Source: Amblyornis subalaris
Lineage: Eukaryota; Chordata; Aves; Passeriformes; Ptilonorhynchidae
Direction: 5' to 3'
Length of the DNA stretch: 64,000 nucleotides
NCBI GenBank assembly: GCA_018881555.1
Contig: JACAXG010000009.1
Coordinates: 11,865,326-11,929,325 of the forward strand
Shown here: positions 49,501 to 61,500 of the stretch, one piece after another
Layout: each line of letters begins with the position of its first letter
Position numbering within the stretch: position 1 is the stretch's first letter
Made by a program: the position numbers and the translations under genes
The notes under the pieces: generated by a model
Told to the model about the DNA's origin: nothing
Seen by the model: the letters and a program-made list of their open reading frames with translations, nothing else
Database searches by the model: none

Positions 49501-52500
49501 ATATTGCAGACAATCACTTACCTCAACAGAACAGTGAGACAAAGCAACTGCTACTAACTCATCCCCGGGACAGAAGTCGCAGTATTGGATTGTACTGTGA
49601 TGACTGACAATGATTTGTGTTAACAAAGCACATGTTTCAGTATCAAAAAGCTGCGAACACATAATTACAATAGAAACCTTGTTTGAATGACTTCACTATT
49701 GACAAAGAGCTTATATGGTCAACAGTGTACATTCTTTAATTTAGAAGGTATTTCTCTTAGTCACAAGTTTGTTGACCATATATTTTTATTTGCACACACT
49801 TGAAATCAGGCACCTTCTATCTGAAAGGTCTTAATGGCCTGGAATTTTATCTGTAATCCAAATTTCTACCTATATAGTAATAAACTACGTCCAAAAAATT
49901 ATTAAAGTGAGGTACTTACCAAAAGCTTATTTTTGGCTACCACCAAAATCATGTCACCATTTCTGGACCAAGAGCAACATTTTACTAAAACCTCCACATC
50001 ATCTGTTTGCTCATCTGCATTTTTGAAGAAATCTTTTATCTCTATACTTTTCAGTTCATTTCCTGAGCGTGCTGCCCAAAGCTGCAACAAACAAGAAATA
50101 GACACAATCTCTTTTCCCTGATGTAGGTACAGAATACAATAGGATTCTAACTCCCAAGCACTTCTTAAGAAAAAAAGAGGGGCAGGGAATAGAATACAAG
50201 AGAAGCCCCTTGCTACTTTCACCAGTCAATAAATAGCATTAAAATATTCGCAAGTTCTAACAGTTTAGACAAAAAAAGGAAGGAAAAAAAGAAAAAACAA
50301 ACAACAAAGAAAAGAAGATTATCCTGTAGCAGAACCCTCTCCTTGGGTTTTTCCCTCCTNTCATTTCAGCTGTCTCAACTTCTACTTAACATAAAAATAA
50401 AAAATAACACCTGCCCTGCAACTCTATAAACTACTCACCATAAGAAATCTGGTATACATTTAGCTTTGCACCTTAATTTCATTGAGGGACCTGCCAAAAA
50501 TCTACGAAATATTTCTGTCCCCTTCACCACACTGTTCCTTCTGAACAACGGCTACAGCAATCCTTCTTTCCTGATTTAGCAACTACATAGAAGCATAACA
50601 GTGTTTCAAGAATTGCAATTCTGAAATAGCACAATTCTGTTGCAACTAAAGGCAATAAAAATAATACTCACATTCTCAGAAAAACACATAATCCTCTCAG
50701 TTCTCTTCTAGTGTATACAAGAAAATGGCACATAGAAATTGCCTTTAATATTTATGTCTCCCGATGATTCATTTTCAGAGATGAGAGAACTTTCAATGAA
50801 CCTCAAAACTTGCTACTATTTCTGTTTAAAGAATTTTTACTCCCCCCCCCTTAAGTTTTCTTAACCAAGTGCATTAGGGGAAAAAATATTCAAAATGAGG
50901 CTAGCTAGAACTTATTTGCAACTACAGGCAGCCAACTTTTTTTCCTGGTACTGGACAAGCCATTTCAAAATCCTGCATTACAAATGGGACCAATAATCAA
51001 CTGTTTCAGGATTTGGTTCACCAAAGCCGATCATGCAGACACAAAATTTTCTTATACATATTTTGCATTTGATGCAAAAAAAGCCTATCCATCATCAAAA
51101 CAAACAGCTGATTTGAAAATATACTGTATACCTTTACTGTTCCATCTGTTGAGCAGCTGGCAACATATTCATCGTTTNGTGAAAATCTACAGTGACTGAC
51201 AGAATTTTCATGACCTATCATTGTATTTCTACAGTACTTTTCATTCAAATCCCAAATCTGCAAGAGAAATAAACATATAAATACCATCTATTCATGAATC
51301 ATTCAAAGACAGATCATTCATGTTCTTCTCAAAATCATGCACTGGCAACCAAAACATATGTTTTATTTTTTCTTAGTTTCACCCACATGCTCATGGACTG
51401 GACACTAGGCCCTGGGCTACCCTACAATTTACCTCCAAATGGTGACATGCATGAAAACTATTAACATCAAAATTACATAAATCTAGTTAAAACTTTCTGC
51501 ACAGTGCAGACAAGGCCTTTGAACAGCACGAAGTTACTGAAAGTTTACTGAGACTGAGGAAAAAGCTTTGTCTTGCCTCTTTCCTTTTCAGCCTTGAAGA
51601 TCAGAATTATGTAGCTTACACACATTAGCAAAAATGAAATCTCTCAACAGTCTGAATATCATCCTTGTTGCACCCATACTAGCAAAGTTAGAAGAAAATT
51701 TCATATTTTTTTTAGTTTAGGGCTCTTCCTCCCCACCCCTCTCAGATAGACTGATTTCCAAGCATATAGCCCATACTTCCTTTTTGCTATTTATAACAAA
51801 ATAATTATGCAACTGAGCATTCAAATGAGAGCTCAAGTACAGTCACTTGAACAGTGTTCTCTAAAAAACAATCAGGCCGTTTTGATTTTTGTGCATAATT
51901 CAAATCTATTCTTCATTACTCATGAAAGTGTCAAACACTGTCTAAAATCTTAACCACACTGACAGTATAAGAACCATCATTCTAAACAGGTCTCTTCAAA
52001 TCTACCTGTTCCAATGTGGCATACTCAGTAAATGCATCTCCTGAGACATTCAGGAGATCAGCACAAAAGCCTCTTCTTTCTACCTTGACATCAGATCATA
52101 ACTGTATTTTACCTCCAGTTCACACAAACAGGTTATTGGAAGAACTCTTCAGATAAGACTTCACAATTACAACTGCTGGCTACAGCTGGAAGTGACAGTT
52201 GTCCCCCCTGACAATCTCACTCCTTGCCCTCTACTCCCAGCAATTCTCTTGCACTGAAACTGGACAATTGAGACACAACCCAAGGAGCAGAAAACCAATC
52301 CCGCCAGAGGGTTGGCTCCTTGAATCATAGCACTGCGGAGTAAGATAAGTACATGCACTGCCTCAAAGGCAAGAATATACAGTCAGGGCATCTTCAGTGC
52401 CACTTAACAAAATTATTTGCTTATTTGCACTGTGAAATTGCACTGAAATGTGCCAGTGTCTAGCTCTTACTTGATTCTTCTGGTTTGCCCCTTCACTCAG

Positions 52501-55500
52501 ATGCCGACTTAAATTGCCCACCTTCTGTTCTGTGTATGTGTACTGTCTCCCAACCTGAACACTGAAAGCAAGTTAACCTGAAAAACCTCTCTGTTGGTTA
52601 TTGCTATTTTGCCGGCTTCCATGTTCATTTCGTTACTATGCCCAATCAATTTAATCAAAAAACATCCTGCTACATTTACATAATGCTTTTTTTTAATATT
52701 ATTAATGTTTTCAAACCTAAATTTATGCCTTCATTTTTTTCTTACACCATTTTTAATCAGGTATTTCACTTCTATTCCCATCCCACCCTCTATGTCTTGC
52801 CAAAGCCCTCATCTTCATGCCCTACTGANAGAGGACTTGCCCACTCTCCTTTGCTGAGTATAAACACTTCCATTCTGCCTTACTGAAATCTGATTACAGA
52901 GCTGGAGTCAGTACTCTTAATCTGTTGCCACCTCTCTTCTACCAGGCTCATTTTAAAAACCCATTAATTTAAAGTGCTCAGATATATTTATACATCAATA
53001 ATTACCCTGTTATGACAAACAACATGAGAATAGTCTCAACCTTTTCCACTTACTTTGATGAAAGTGTCATTTGAACAGGTGGCTAGAAGATACTGACCAC
53101 TTCTGTTATTGAACTGGCAGCAATTGACCTGCTCTGAGTGTTCTTCATATACACACCTACACTGGCCTGTTCTGGAATTCCAGATCTAGACAGAATTGAA
53201 AGACAAAAAAGACTTTTANATACACTTAGAGTAATTAATTTTTTAAGATCTGGAAACTATGCTGAAATACAGATGAAGTCCTAAAACTTTCTTAATAACA
53301 CCTCAAAAATGTTTTGAAGATAAAGATTATATAATTGAAAAATAAAGGAAGTCATTATGAAGGGAAAGGTCATAATTCAGATTAGAATCTGATAAATTCT
53401 GGAATTTCAACAAGATTTTGCTACTATAATGAGGAATTAAAAATCCCAAATATTTCACAAGTAGCCAAAAAAAGCATTAAAAAAAGAATTATGGATAGAT
53501 TCATCTCATGTTATGAATAGGATTGGACTCACACATTATGCTCTAGTTAAAAAGAAACATCTGCTAATACAAATAAGCGGTTAATTCTGCATGTATTATG
53601 TTAAAATTAAGTGTCATTTACGTTACGTACCGTTAACCGGGGCATTTCTGTTTTTCAAATATTGAATTATCCATGTAATATTTAAGACAGTTTAAAACAC
53701 CTTTAGTCTTAAGAAACTGCTCTGAGTTGGTTAAACAGAAATAAGAATTATTAGTTCGAAAAAAAGAAGTGCCTCCTCCTCACTTCCTTACCTTCACTTT
53801 CTTATCACTTGAACAAGTTGCTACAAATTCACCATCTGCAGAGAAAGCGCAACAAAGTATTTCATCATCGTGGGCATTTATCTCCAGCAGTCTCTCTCCA
53901 CTTTCTGCTTTAAATACCTAAACCGAGAAACAGTAAAACCATATAACTTGCAGACAATTTTAAAACACATATATAAGTTTGTTTTATCTCAAACAGCTCT
54001 CTTTATGTAAGCTCTTTAAAAAATGGGTTTATTTTCGAAAGCATTTAATTTCAGGAACACTAAAATAACTGTAAAACTATTTAATTTGTGCTTGCATTTT
54101 GCCAGGATGATAGAAATTGTTAGAGAAAGAATTAGTGAAAACTCATTTTAAAAAATATTTCTCTTCTATCCTCACTCTTTAAGCCAACAGCCATGTCCTT
54201 TTACAGTATTTTTTAATAGTAACTGCAAAACATTATCTATTAACAAAATTAAATTATTCTTAAAACTACAAATTCCAGTTTTAATACGTATGTGATATGC
54301 TTCTGTGGAAAGTAGGAATTTCAACAGCAGCTGATGACTGGAGGAANAAAAAACCAAAAATAAGTAGGGGAAAATAGACAGGATGACAGAAGTTTCAGTC
54401 TCAAGTTAGACATAGGCAATTAAAGGACAGCTGGGGAAAAGTGCTACATATTAATCAATTTTCTTAAATTATGGAATTTAACTTTACAGTGTGGGGTGGG
54501 CAGGAGGTAGAAAACAGGTCTCCTTTTCCATCTTAAGTTACATATTCTTAATTATTTAAACAAATCACAAGGTGTTCTTTACAGCACTTTTCAGGATACT
54601 ACACCTGTGAAATCCCTGTTTTTTCCTTTATTTTTTTTTATTGAATGGGAATATAAATGACAATTAAATGGCTGGAATTTGATCAAATACGAACATAAAT
54701 ACAGAAGTCACAGGAAATCTACCTTCACAGTAAAATCAGCAGAATATCGGTTCTTAATCTAGCAATCATTTTTTTTAAGTAGCCTTGAAAACTGAAAAGC
54801 TTAAGCCACAGTTAGAAAAAACATGAGTACATTCAAAGTTAAAAAAAGAAACAAGTATTATGGTTAATTTTCCTGTCATTTCTTCAACAAAAGTTTAGTT
54901 TAAATGCAATCACAATCCACAGATTTTTTTGGGTGTAAAATGCAGGAAAAAAGTAAGCAATCTGCAATGTCAATAATGAGGTCATTAAGTACAGCAGCCC
55001 AGCGCAGTAACTTCAGCACAGCATGAGTACATTCACCAGGCATCTCCTTAAGTGGATGCCGTTATCATAATACTGTACAGGCCAGCAAATAAAATAAACA
55101 AATAAAAAACCCAGTAGCAACACAATAAATAGCCAAATGAACAGCAACTTAGTACTCAGCTTCTCAAGCATCCAAAACAATACCAAAGGGTTTGCAGAAA
55201 AGTTGTTCTTTTCCCTTACCTCTGGCTGTCTGGAATATGGGTACTTTACCAGGTTACTGGCTGGCTGATTGCTAGGTTTCTTGAGAGCTGGCTGACTCCC
55301 CTCCAGGAAGACTGCTGGCAAATTTGTATTAGTCACGTTCCTCTCTGTCTCCTCTAATCTGCTTTCTAAGCACTTTGGGCTCATTTCCAACTTAATACTG
55401 TCCTCAACTTCATGGGGTCTTCTCCACAGATACACTTCTTTTGCATAAGACATTTCACTAATTAAACACCAAAGTGGCATTATGTCCACTGCCATCCCAT

Positions 55501-58500
55501 ATAAATAGTAAAGCTGTAATTAAAACATCTTACTGCTTCTCAGTACTGCAGAAGGTCTACTGTGATTGGAAATAACATTTTTTGCAAGCAAATATTGAAT
55601 AAGCTGGGGTGCATTACTAAGACTGTGACCTTTTTGATAGCATTAAAAGGCATCTCATGTTCACACATTAGGGCAGTGAGGGTATAAACCCTAAAATCAC
55701 ATCATTTAGCTCTTGAACTAGAAGATAATGTTCACTAGTCTAAACATGCAATTTGATGTTTATGCATGAATAAATCCTTTTAAATCATTTGTCTCCAATT
55801 ACGGTCTATATCCAAATATTTCCACATAACAGCAGAAGAAAAGTGACAGGACTGTTAACAAACGTTTTCAAAATGGTACACAGCATCTCTTTTCACTCAT
55901 GCACAGGTATCTTACCTGAAGTGTTTTATCAGCTCCACATGATGCTATTCTTTGTCTATCCTTAGAAAAGCAGGCATGGTAAACTGCATCTCTATGGGGA
56001 CGAACAACCAGGCGGTAGAAGTTTTTCAAGGATTTTTTATTTCTACAGGGTAAGACAATTATTTAGATGAGTGCCTTTGTATTCTTCAAAATCTTCTCTA
56101 AGAAGATTAACACTGTTCCACACATCTTCAGCAGCAAGCGTCATAACAAACAAATAACCAGCCCTCTATACCTTACCTCTCAGCCTTCATGCAGAAGTAA
56201 TAAAGGAAACACAAATTCCAACATACACTCAGAGGTTTATATTGTGCTCCAACAGGTACAGCTTAGAGATCAAGAAAGAGAACCTTTTTTTTGATCTGAA
56301 ATATCCTGTTTCCAAATATAAATTTTTTCCTGAAAATTCTTGTTCTCCTGCAGGAGAACACTTCCTCCTCAAGCATATTCAAAAACATTTGTAAATTTGT
56401 TCAGATCTTAGTAAATTTACTTAATTTTCATCACAATGGCTCAATTCTTATCACTAGATAGATAAATAAAATCAGTGACTATCACTGCTTTTCAATCAGA
56501 GATTAAGTACAGAATCTAACACACCTTAGATGACTCTTGCCTCACTTCAACAAAAACTTAAGAGTTAATAGCAATCATAATCATCCTGTTTAGCCAGATC
56601 TTAATCCAGAAAGCTGTTACTGTAATGAGATGACTTCCGGTGATGAATAAATGACCAATACATCTCTCTCGGTTCTGTTGATTTCAGTCATGTCCTTCAG
56701 CATGTCTCTCACACCCAAGGTGAAAACCCGGAACTAACTAGAGATTGACTCTTCTGAACTGTGCAGTTTCCAGGCAGTTTTGCTAAACAAAATAACCAAA
56801 TATTTGAAGAGGAGACGAATCTGCCTGGCTCTTACAATAACTGCTTGACACAGAGTCATTCTGTTTTGCAACCACCAACTACTACAAATATCAGAAGAAA
56901 AACAAACAGAAGAATCTAAGAAAGTTACATGGTCAACCAACTATTGGACAATGCTGGGAAAATGTTTAGATCTGTATACTTTTTCATTAAACAACTTCCA
57001 AAAATACAATAACAGTGAAGAATTATTTAACAGTGAAGAATTATTTAAATAGAAATTTCAAGATTGTGTAGAGATTACAAAGTATTTCCCATCTTGCTAC
57101 TTTAAAAAACTTTGCAAGTTAGCACAAATGCTCTCCTTTTTATAGTTTACTTTAAAATCTAAAAACACACCCTAACATACCAAATACTTGCACTACAATT
57201 CTAACTTTAAAAAAAAATTATTTAAAGAAGTTTCAAAGCATCATATTTTCATCTTTGCATAATTATTTAAAAGGAACAATAACTGAATACAGAAGCAAAT
57301 ACATTAATCTATTTATTTTTATGTAATTATTACTAATTTGTGGCCTTACATGTTCAGGGTTTCCCTTTTCCCACAGGTTCTTGAAAATTATTACTCTTTC
57401 TTTCCTCAGAAAAAAACCCCTGCAGTTCTTACAAAGGCCCTTTAATTAGCCATACATTGTATTTAGCTGCACATTAAATGATTTCCTTGGTCAAGAGATC
57501 AGCATAACAGCAGATGAACTGCAGCTACTTACATCCACTCCAAATAAAATGTTCCTGTTTGTCTTTGAGCATGTAGCTTGGCTTGTTGATACACCTCTGA
57601 TGTCTCTGGCTGGCAAAGACCCAGCTGTATAATGTCAGGAAATGGCTGCCGTCCAAGAAGGTGCCCATTTAAAGACAGAAATTCCTGGAAATTCTCACGC
57701 ACTGTGCTATCCTAAATACAGAGCANATAATATCTGGTAACATAGATTTATCTTAGGATTTGTTTCCTAGGTATCCTTGGTTTTCTGAAATTTCTATCCA
57801 GCTAATATTCCTACAGAAGCACTTAGCTACAATAGACTGAAATATTTCATTATTCTATTCAGAAAGCATAATATCCTCATTTTTCAAAGAAAGAATACTG
57901 GCAATAGCGATTTATTCAACAAGCAGTATGAAATATCAGAAAGACTATTCCAAGTGGTCAGCATAATTCCACACTTCCTCAAAAGCAGAGTACTTTTATG
58001 TACCCCTCACTAGGTAATGATTGGTCTAGTTGAGTTCCATGGCCAATCACTTATACACTGAAGTTGAAACTGAAAACTAAGTTTCCTACATTTTTATCTT
58101 CTCCAAATTAAAGTTCAATTTAATATTGGTTTTATGTTTCAGTTTTTTAAGCTTTCTATATACTTGCCATATACATACATTCAACAAAATGCAATTACAA
58201 AATAGAAAAATGTATTTGGAATAGACTGATCATTTACCTTTTAGTATCATACCTTTTGATCCAGGATTGAGCTATATTCTACATATTCATGAATCAGATG
58301 AGCAGGCCCAACCAATTCTGTTTTAGCTTTAATCCAATCTAAAGAAAACATAAGATCACAGAGCTCCTACAAGAAACACAAATTTAAGTTCAGAGCGTAA
58401 GTTTCACAACAGAAGCTACTTAAGGGGAAAAACAAAAACACAGGAAATACATCAGGTACTTAATGTATTTTGGTAAAACTGTCTCTAGTTGAAAACTTGT

Positions 58501-61500
58501 GCAATTTCCTGTTTCCTGCATCTTGATTGGTCAGGTATAAAAATTCTGGGTATAGAAGTTTGTTATTTTAATGCAAAGGACCTCTCTTTGATACAGCTAG
58601 TCAGAGAAGAGATGGGGGTACAAAGCAATTCTTGACTTTTGCAGCACACAAGACCTGTTTTTTTTAACTCTGAAAAAGCTTCTTCTAGTCCAGTCTAGCA
58701 AATATCATTGCTAAGAGTGATTGTTGATCTTCCTAAGAGATGCTGAAGCTCCTAAAACCATTGGTAGATGATCAAGAGGAGNCCTATCATAACATCCTTT
58801 GATTCCTTCAGTGCTCTGGGTTGTATCATATCAGGCCCTATGGACTTGTGAACATTCAGCTGATACAGCCAGTCCCTTAGAATTTCAGTGTCCACAATGA
58901 AAAGTCACTGTTGCCACACTCATGATCCTCCAAACCAGGGGGCTGGGCAGCCAAGGTCTGTCAGTATTATTAAAGACTGAGGCAAAAAAAAAGTATTGAC
59001 TGCTTACGCTTTTCCTTTATTCCTATTAGATGACCATCTTCAACAACTATTGGTCCAATGTTTTCTTTAGACCTCCTCAAGAAAAACTGCTTAGAGACAG
59101 CACCGCACAGGTTTAAAGTGTATTCCAATTTCAAATCAGTAAATANCACAAGGATAAAAAGATTATCATAGTTAAACAAAGAAAAGGAATACCTCCCAGT
59201 TTTATTAGCCTTCCAACAAATAGAAATCACATCTAAATAATGAGAAATAAGGGATACATAGAACGTAAACTCTAGGAAGCATACAGTCATAATGAGCCAG
59301 GCTAAAGACTTCCGAGAAGCTAACTCTACAAAATGTAAAAAGGCTGCTAACAAAAACATTTTCACAACACATTGAAACTAAAGAAACTAAGATAATGAAA
59401 TAAATATGATCCAAAACACCTAGATTTGAAGCCCACATTAATTATGAAGGTTCCTGTAAGGGATAAATCCACAAAGTATATCACATGATGAGTCAGATGA
59501 ACCATCTTGAAAGAAGCTCAACTGAAAAGGTTTGAGTATATGTGAAATAAAGCAATTAACAACCAAGATTAAATGCTATTCAATGCATTTGAAACTCAAA
59601 TTCAAGTGAAACTACTAATTATTAATCTTTCTGCATGACTTGCATTTATACTACCTAAATATCTAAAGAACAGTAGTTGGCAAAAATGACAGCAATTTTT
59701 TAAAGGTGCCAAAGCAATCCTGGAAACAAGAGACTTGTCCACCTAATTCTCGGGTGGGTGGGTTGATAGGTTTTTTTGCTATTGAAATCAGAGAATGAAT
59801 TTTTACACACAGGTCTGTATGACCTAAAAAGAAAAAACTAACATGACTTCTAAAGATAAAAAAGTAACTAATTGATAAAATTCTCTGATGAAAACAATTT
59901 ACTGGTATTATCACACACTAAAGAGAGCCTGGGTTTTCAAAAAGGTTTAGAGAAGACTTCTTATTAAAGGTTATTAAAAAGGAAAATTAAAACACAAGCT
60001 ATTATGATATAAAATAAGAAATCTTCTCAATAATTGGTTGAAAAGACAAGATACATAGGGTAGAAATAAAGCAGTTTTTGTAAGAGACAGTGATTATCAG
60101 TGGACTTCCTAAAGCATCTATGTTGAGTGTTTACCCACCTGCACTAAAGCCTGGGGGAAGAGAGGCTCAACTGGGAAAAGGCCCAGAGGGAAAAGCAGAG
60201 GTAAGGGTGGGTCAAAAAGGGAAACAGAGGACACTTGTCAGAACCCACCTTCTGCATCTTGGCACCTGCCATGTGATATGCTAGAAAGTTATACCAGTAC
60301 ATGCAATCCTCTTGAGACAGAACAGGTGTATTAAGTTTGTAGCATTTCTTGTATTGATTTACTATGTTTTTATGTAGCTCCTGCAACGTGAAGAAAAACA
60401 CACTTTGGGTATTGAAGAATTATAAGTATTATTAATATTGTATTGTAAATAGCATTGAGAAATANTATTATTTATCAATTTTAATACATCAACAAATGAA
60501 ATAAAAAAAGATTACCTTACAAAGTCGTACACCTAACCTAGTTTATTGCTAAAGACTTCTCCAGAAACAGTCTCTGGATATTAAAAGACAGAAGAGCAAG
60601 CTGTTAACCTTCCTTCTCAGACTGAGAAAGGCTACCAAATCTCTCTTCACGTTAAATGTGGGTTGCCAACAAAAAAGGACCCTTGCATACATAGATCTAA
60701 AGCAAGTCTAAAAACTTGCCTTTTCCTCATATCTATTCTTTCTGCCTTGTCCTTCAGAACTGATATTTATTGGGCCCAAATTACAGGTCATCTTCCTGAA
60801 AGTGCTGCTTTAAATTGAAAAAAAAGGGAGCAAAAAGCACTTCTCTGCATTAAAGAAGAAATTTCCTATTCTGGTAGGGTCTTGATATCTTTGGAATCAA
60901 CAGTGGAGCATTACATCTCCTGCTGGAAACGTCTGATAGGAGAAATAATGGATACAGGGTCTTCTCTCAATTTAGTCTCTTAGCTCCAAATGGAACNATC
61001 ATGAAATCATTCCACAGTTTCAAGTTGAAAATTAATATTTTTGATTAGTCAGCATTAAGTTAAACTGCCTTGTGGATCTATGCTATAAAGCTACTTGGGA
61101 TACCACTTAACAAAGCAACATGTTCTGAAAAATGTCGAGCTTTGGAGAGTAAAGTTCAAAATAAGTATTAATTGATTATGCTACCTGAAGCTGGTTGCGA
61201 TTCTTCTCTGTGAGAAAGTCAAGTTGAAGATCATGTAAATAATAATGGAATGACTTCCCATTACGATCACAGAACAACAGTGATTTGTTAACAAATTCCT
61301 GTAGTATATCTTCAACTTCTTCAGTTTCCATATCCCAAAGAATACAGAGAACCTAAAAAGTATTAACATATTAACAAAGAATCAGAACCAAGTCTTAATA
61401 TGATTTCTATGAGTATTATAAAAGGCTACCAATTAATGCTACAAAATGCATACTAACAAATAAAGACACATTACAAATGGTAATCAGTAAGTTACCAATT

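Larger units (their letters stand above)
48775..51131 (-). other. APAF1 introns between exons 48649 and 51132
   Basis: Introns 48775-49521, 49651-49919 and 50082-51131. They hold a C/A-rich low-complexity tract at 49080-49130, an A/G-rich stretch at 50266-50318 and a C9 run near 50843. No genes are seen. Confidence 0.6.
53918..55915 (-). other. APAF1 intron carrying an unexplained long ORF
   Basis: A 2.0-kb intron. Apart from the open segment at 55013-55513 and its downstream AATAAA hexamers, it is AT-rich and unassigned. Confidence 0.6.
57712..60248 (-). other. APAF1 introns around exon 58253-58366
   Basis: Introns 57712-58252 and 58367-60248. The second holds a CR1-like fragment at 58740-59100. 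The rest is unassigned AT-rich sequence. Confidence 0.55.
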
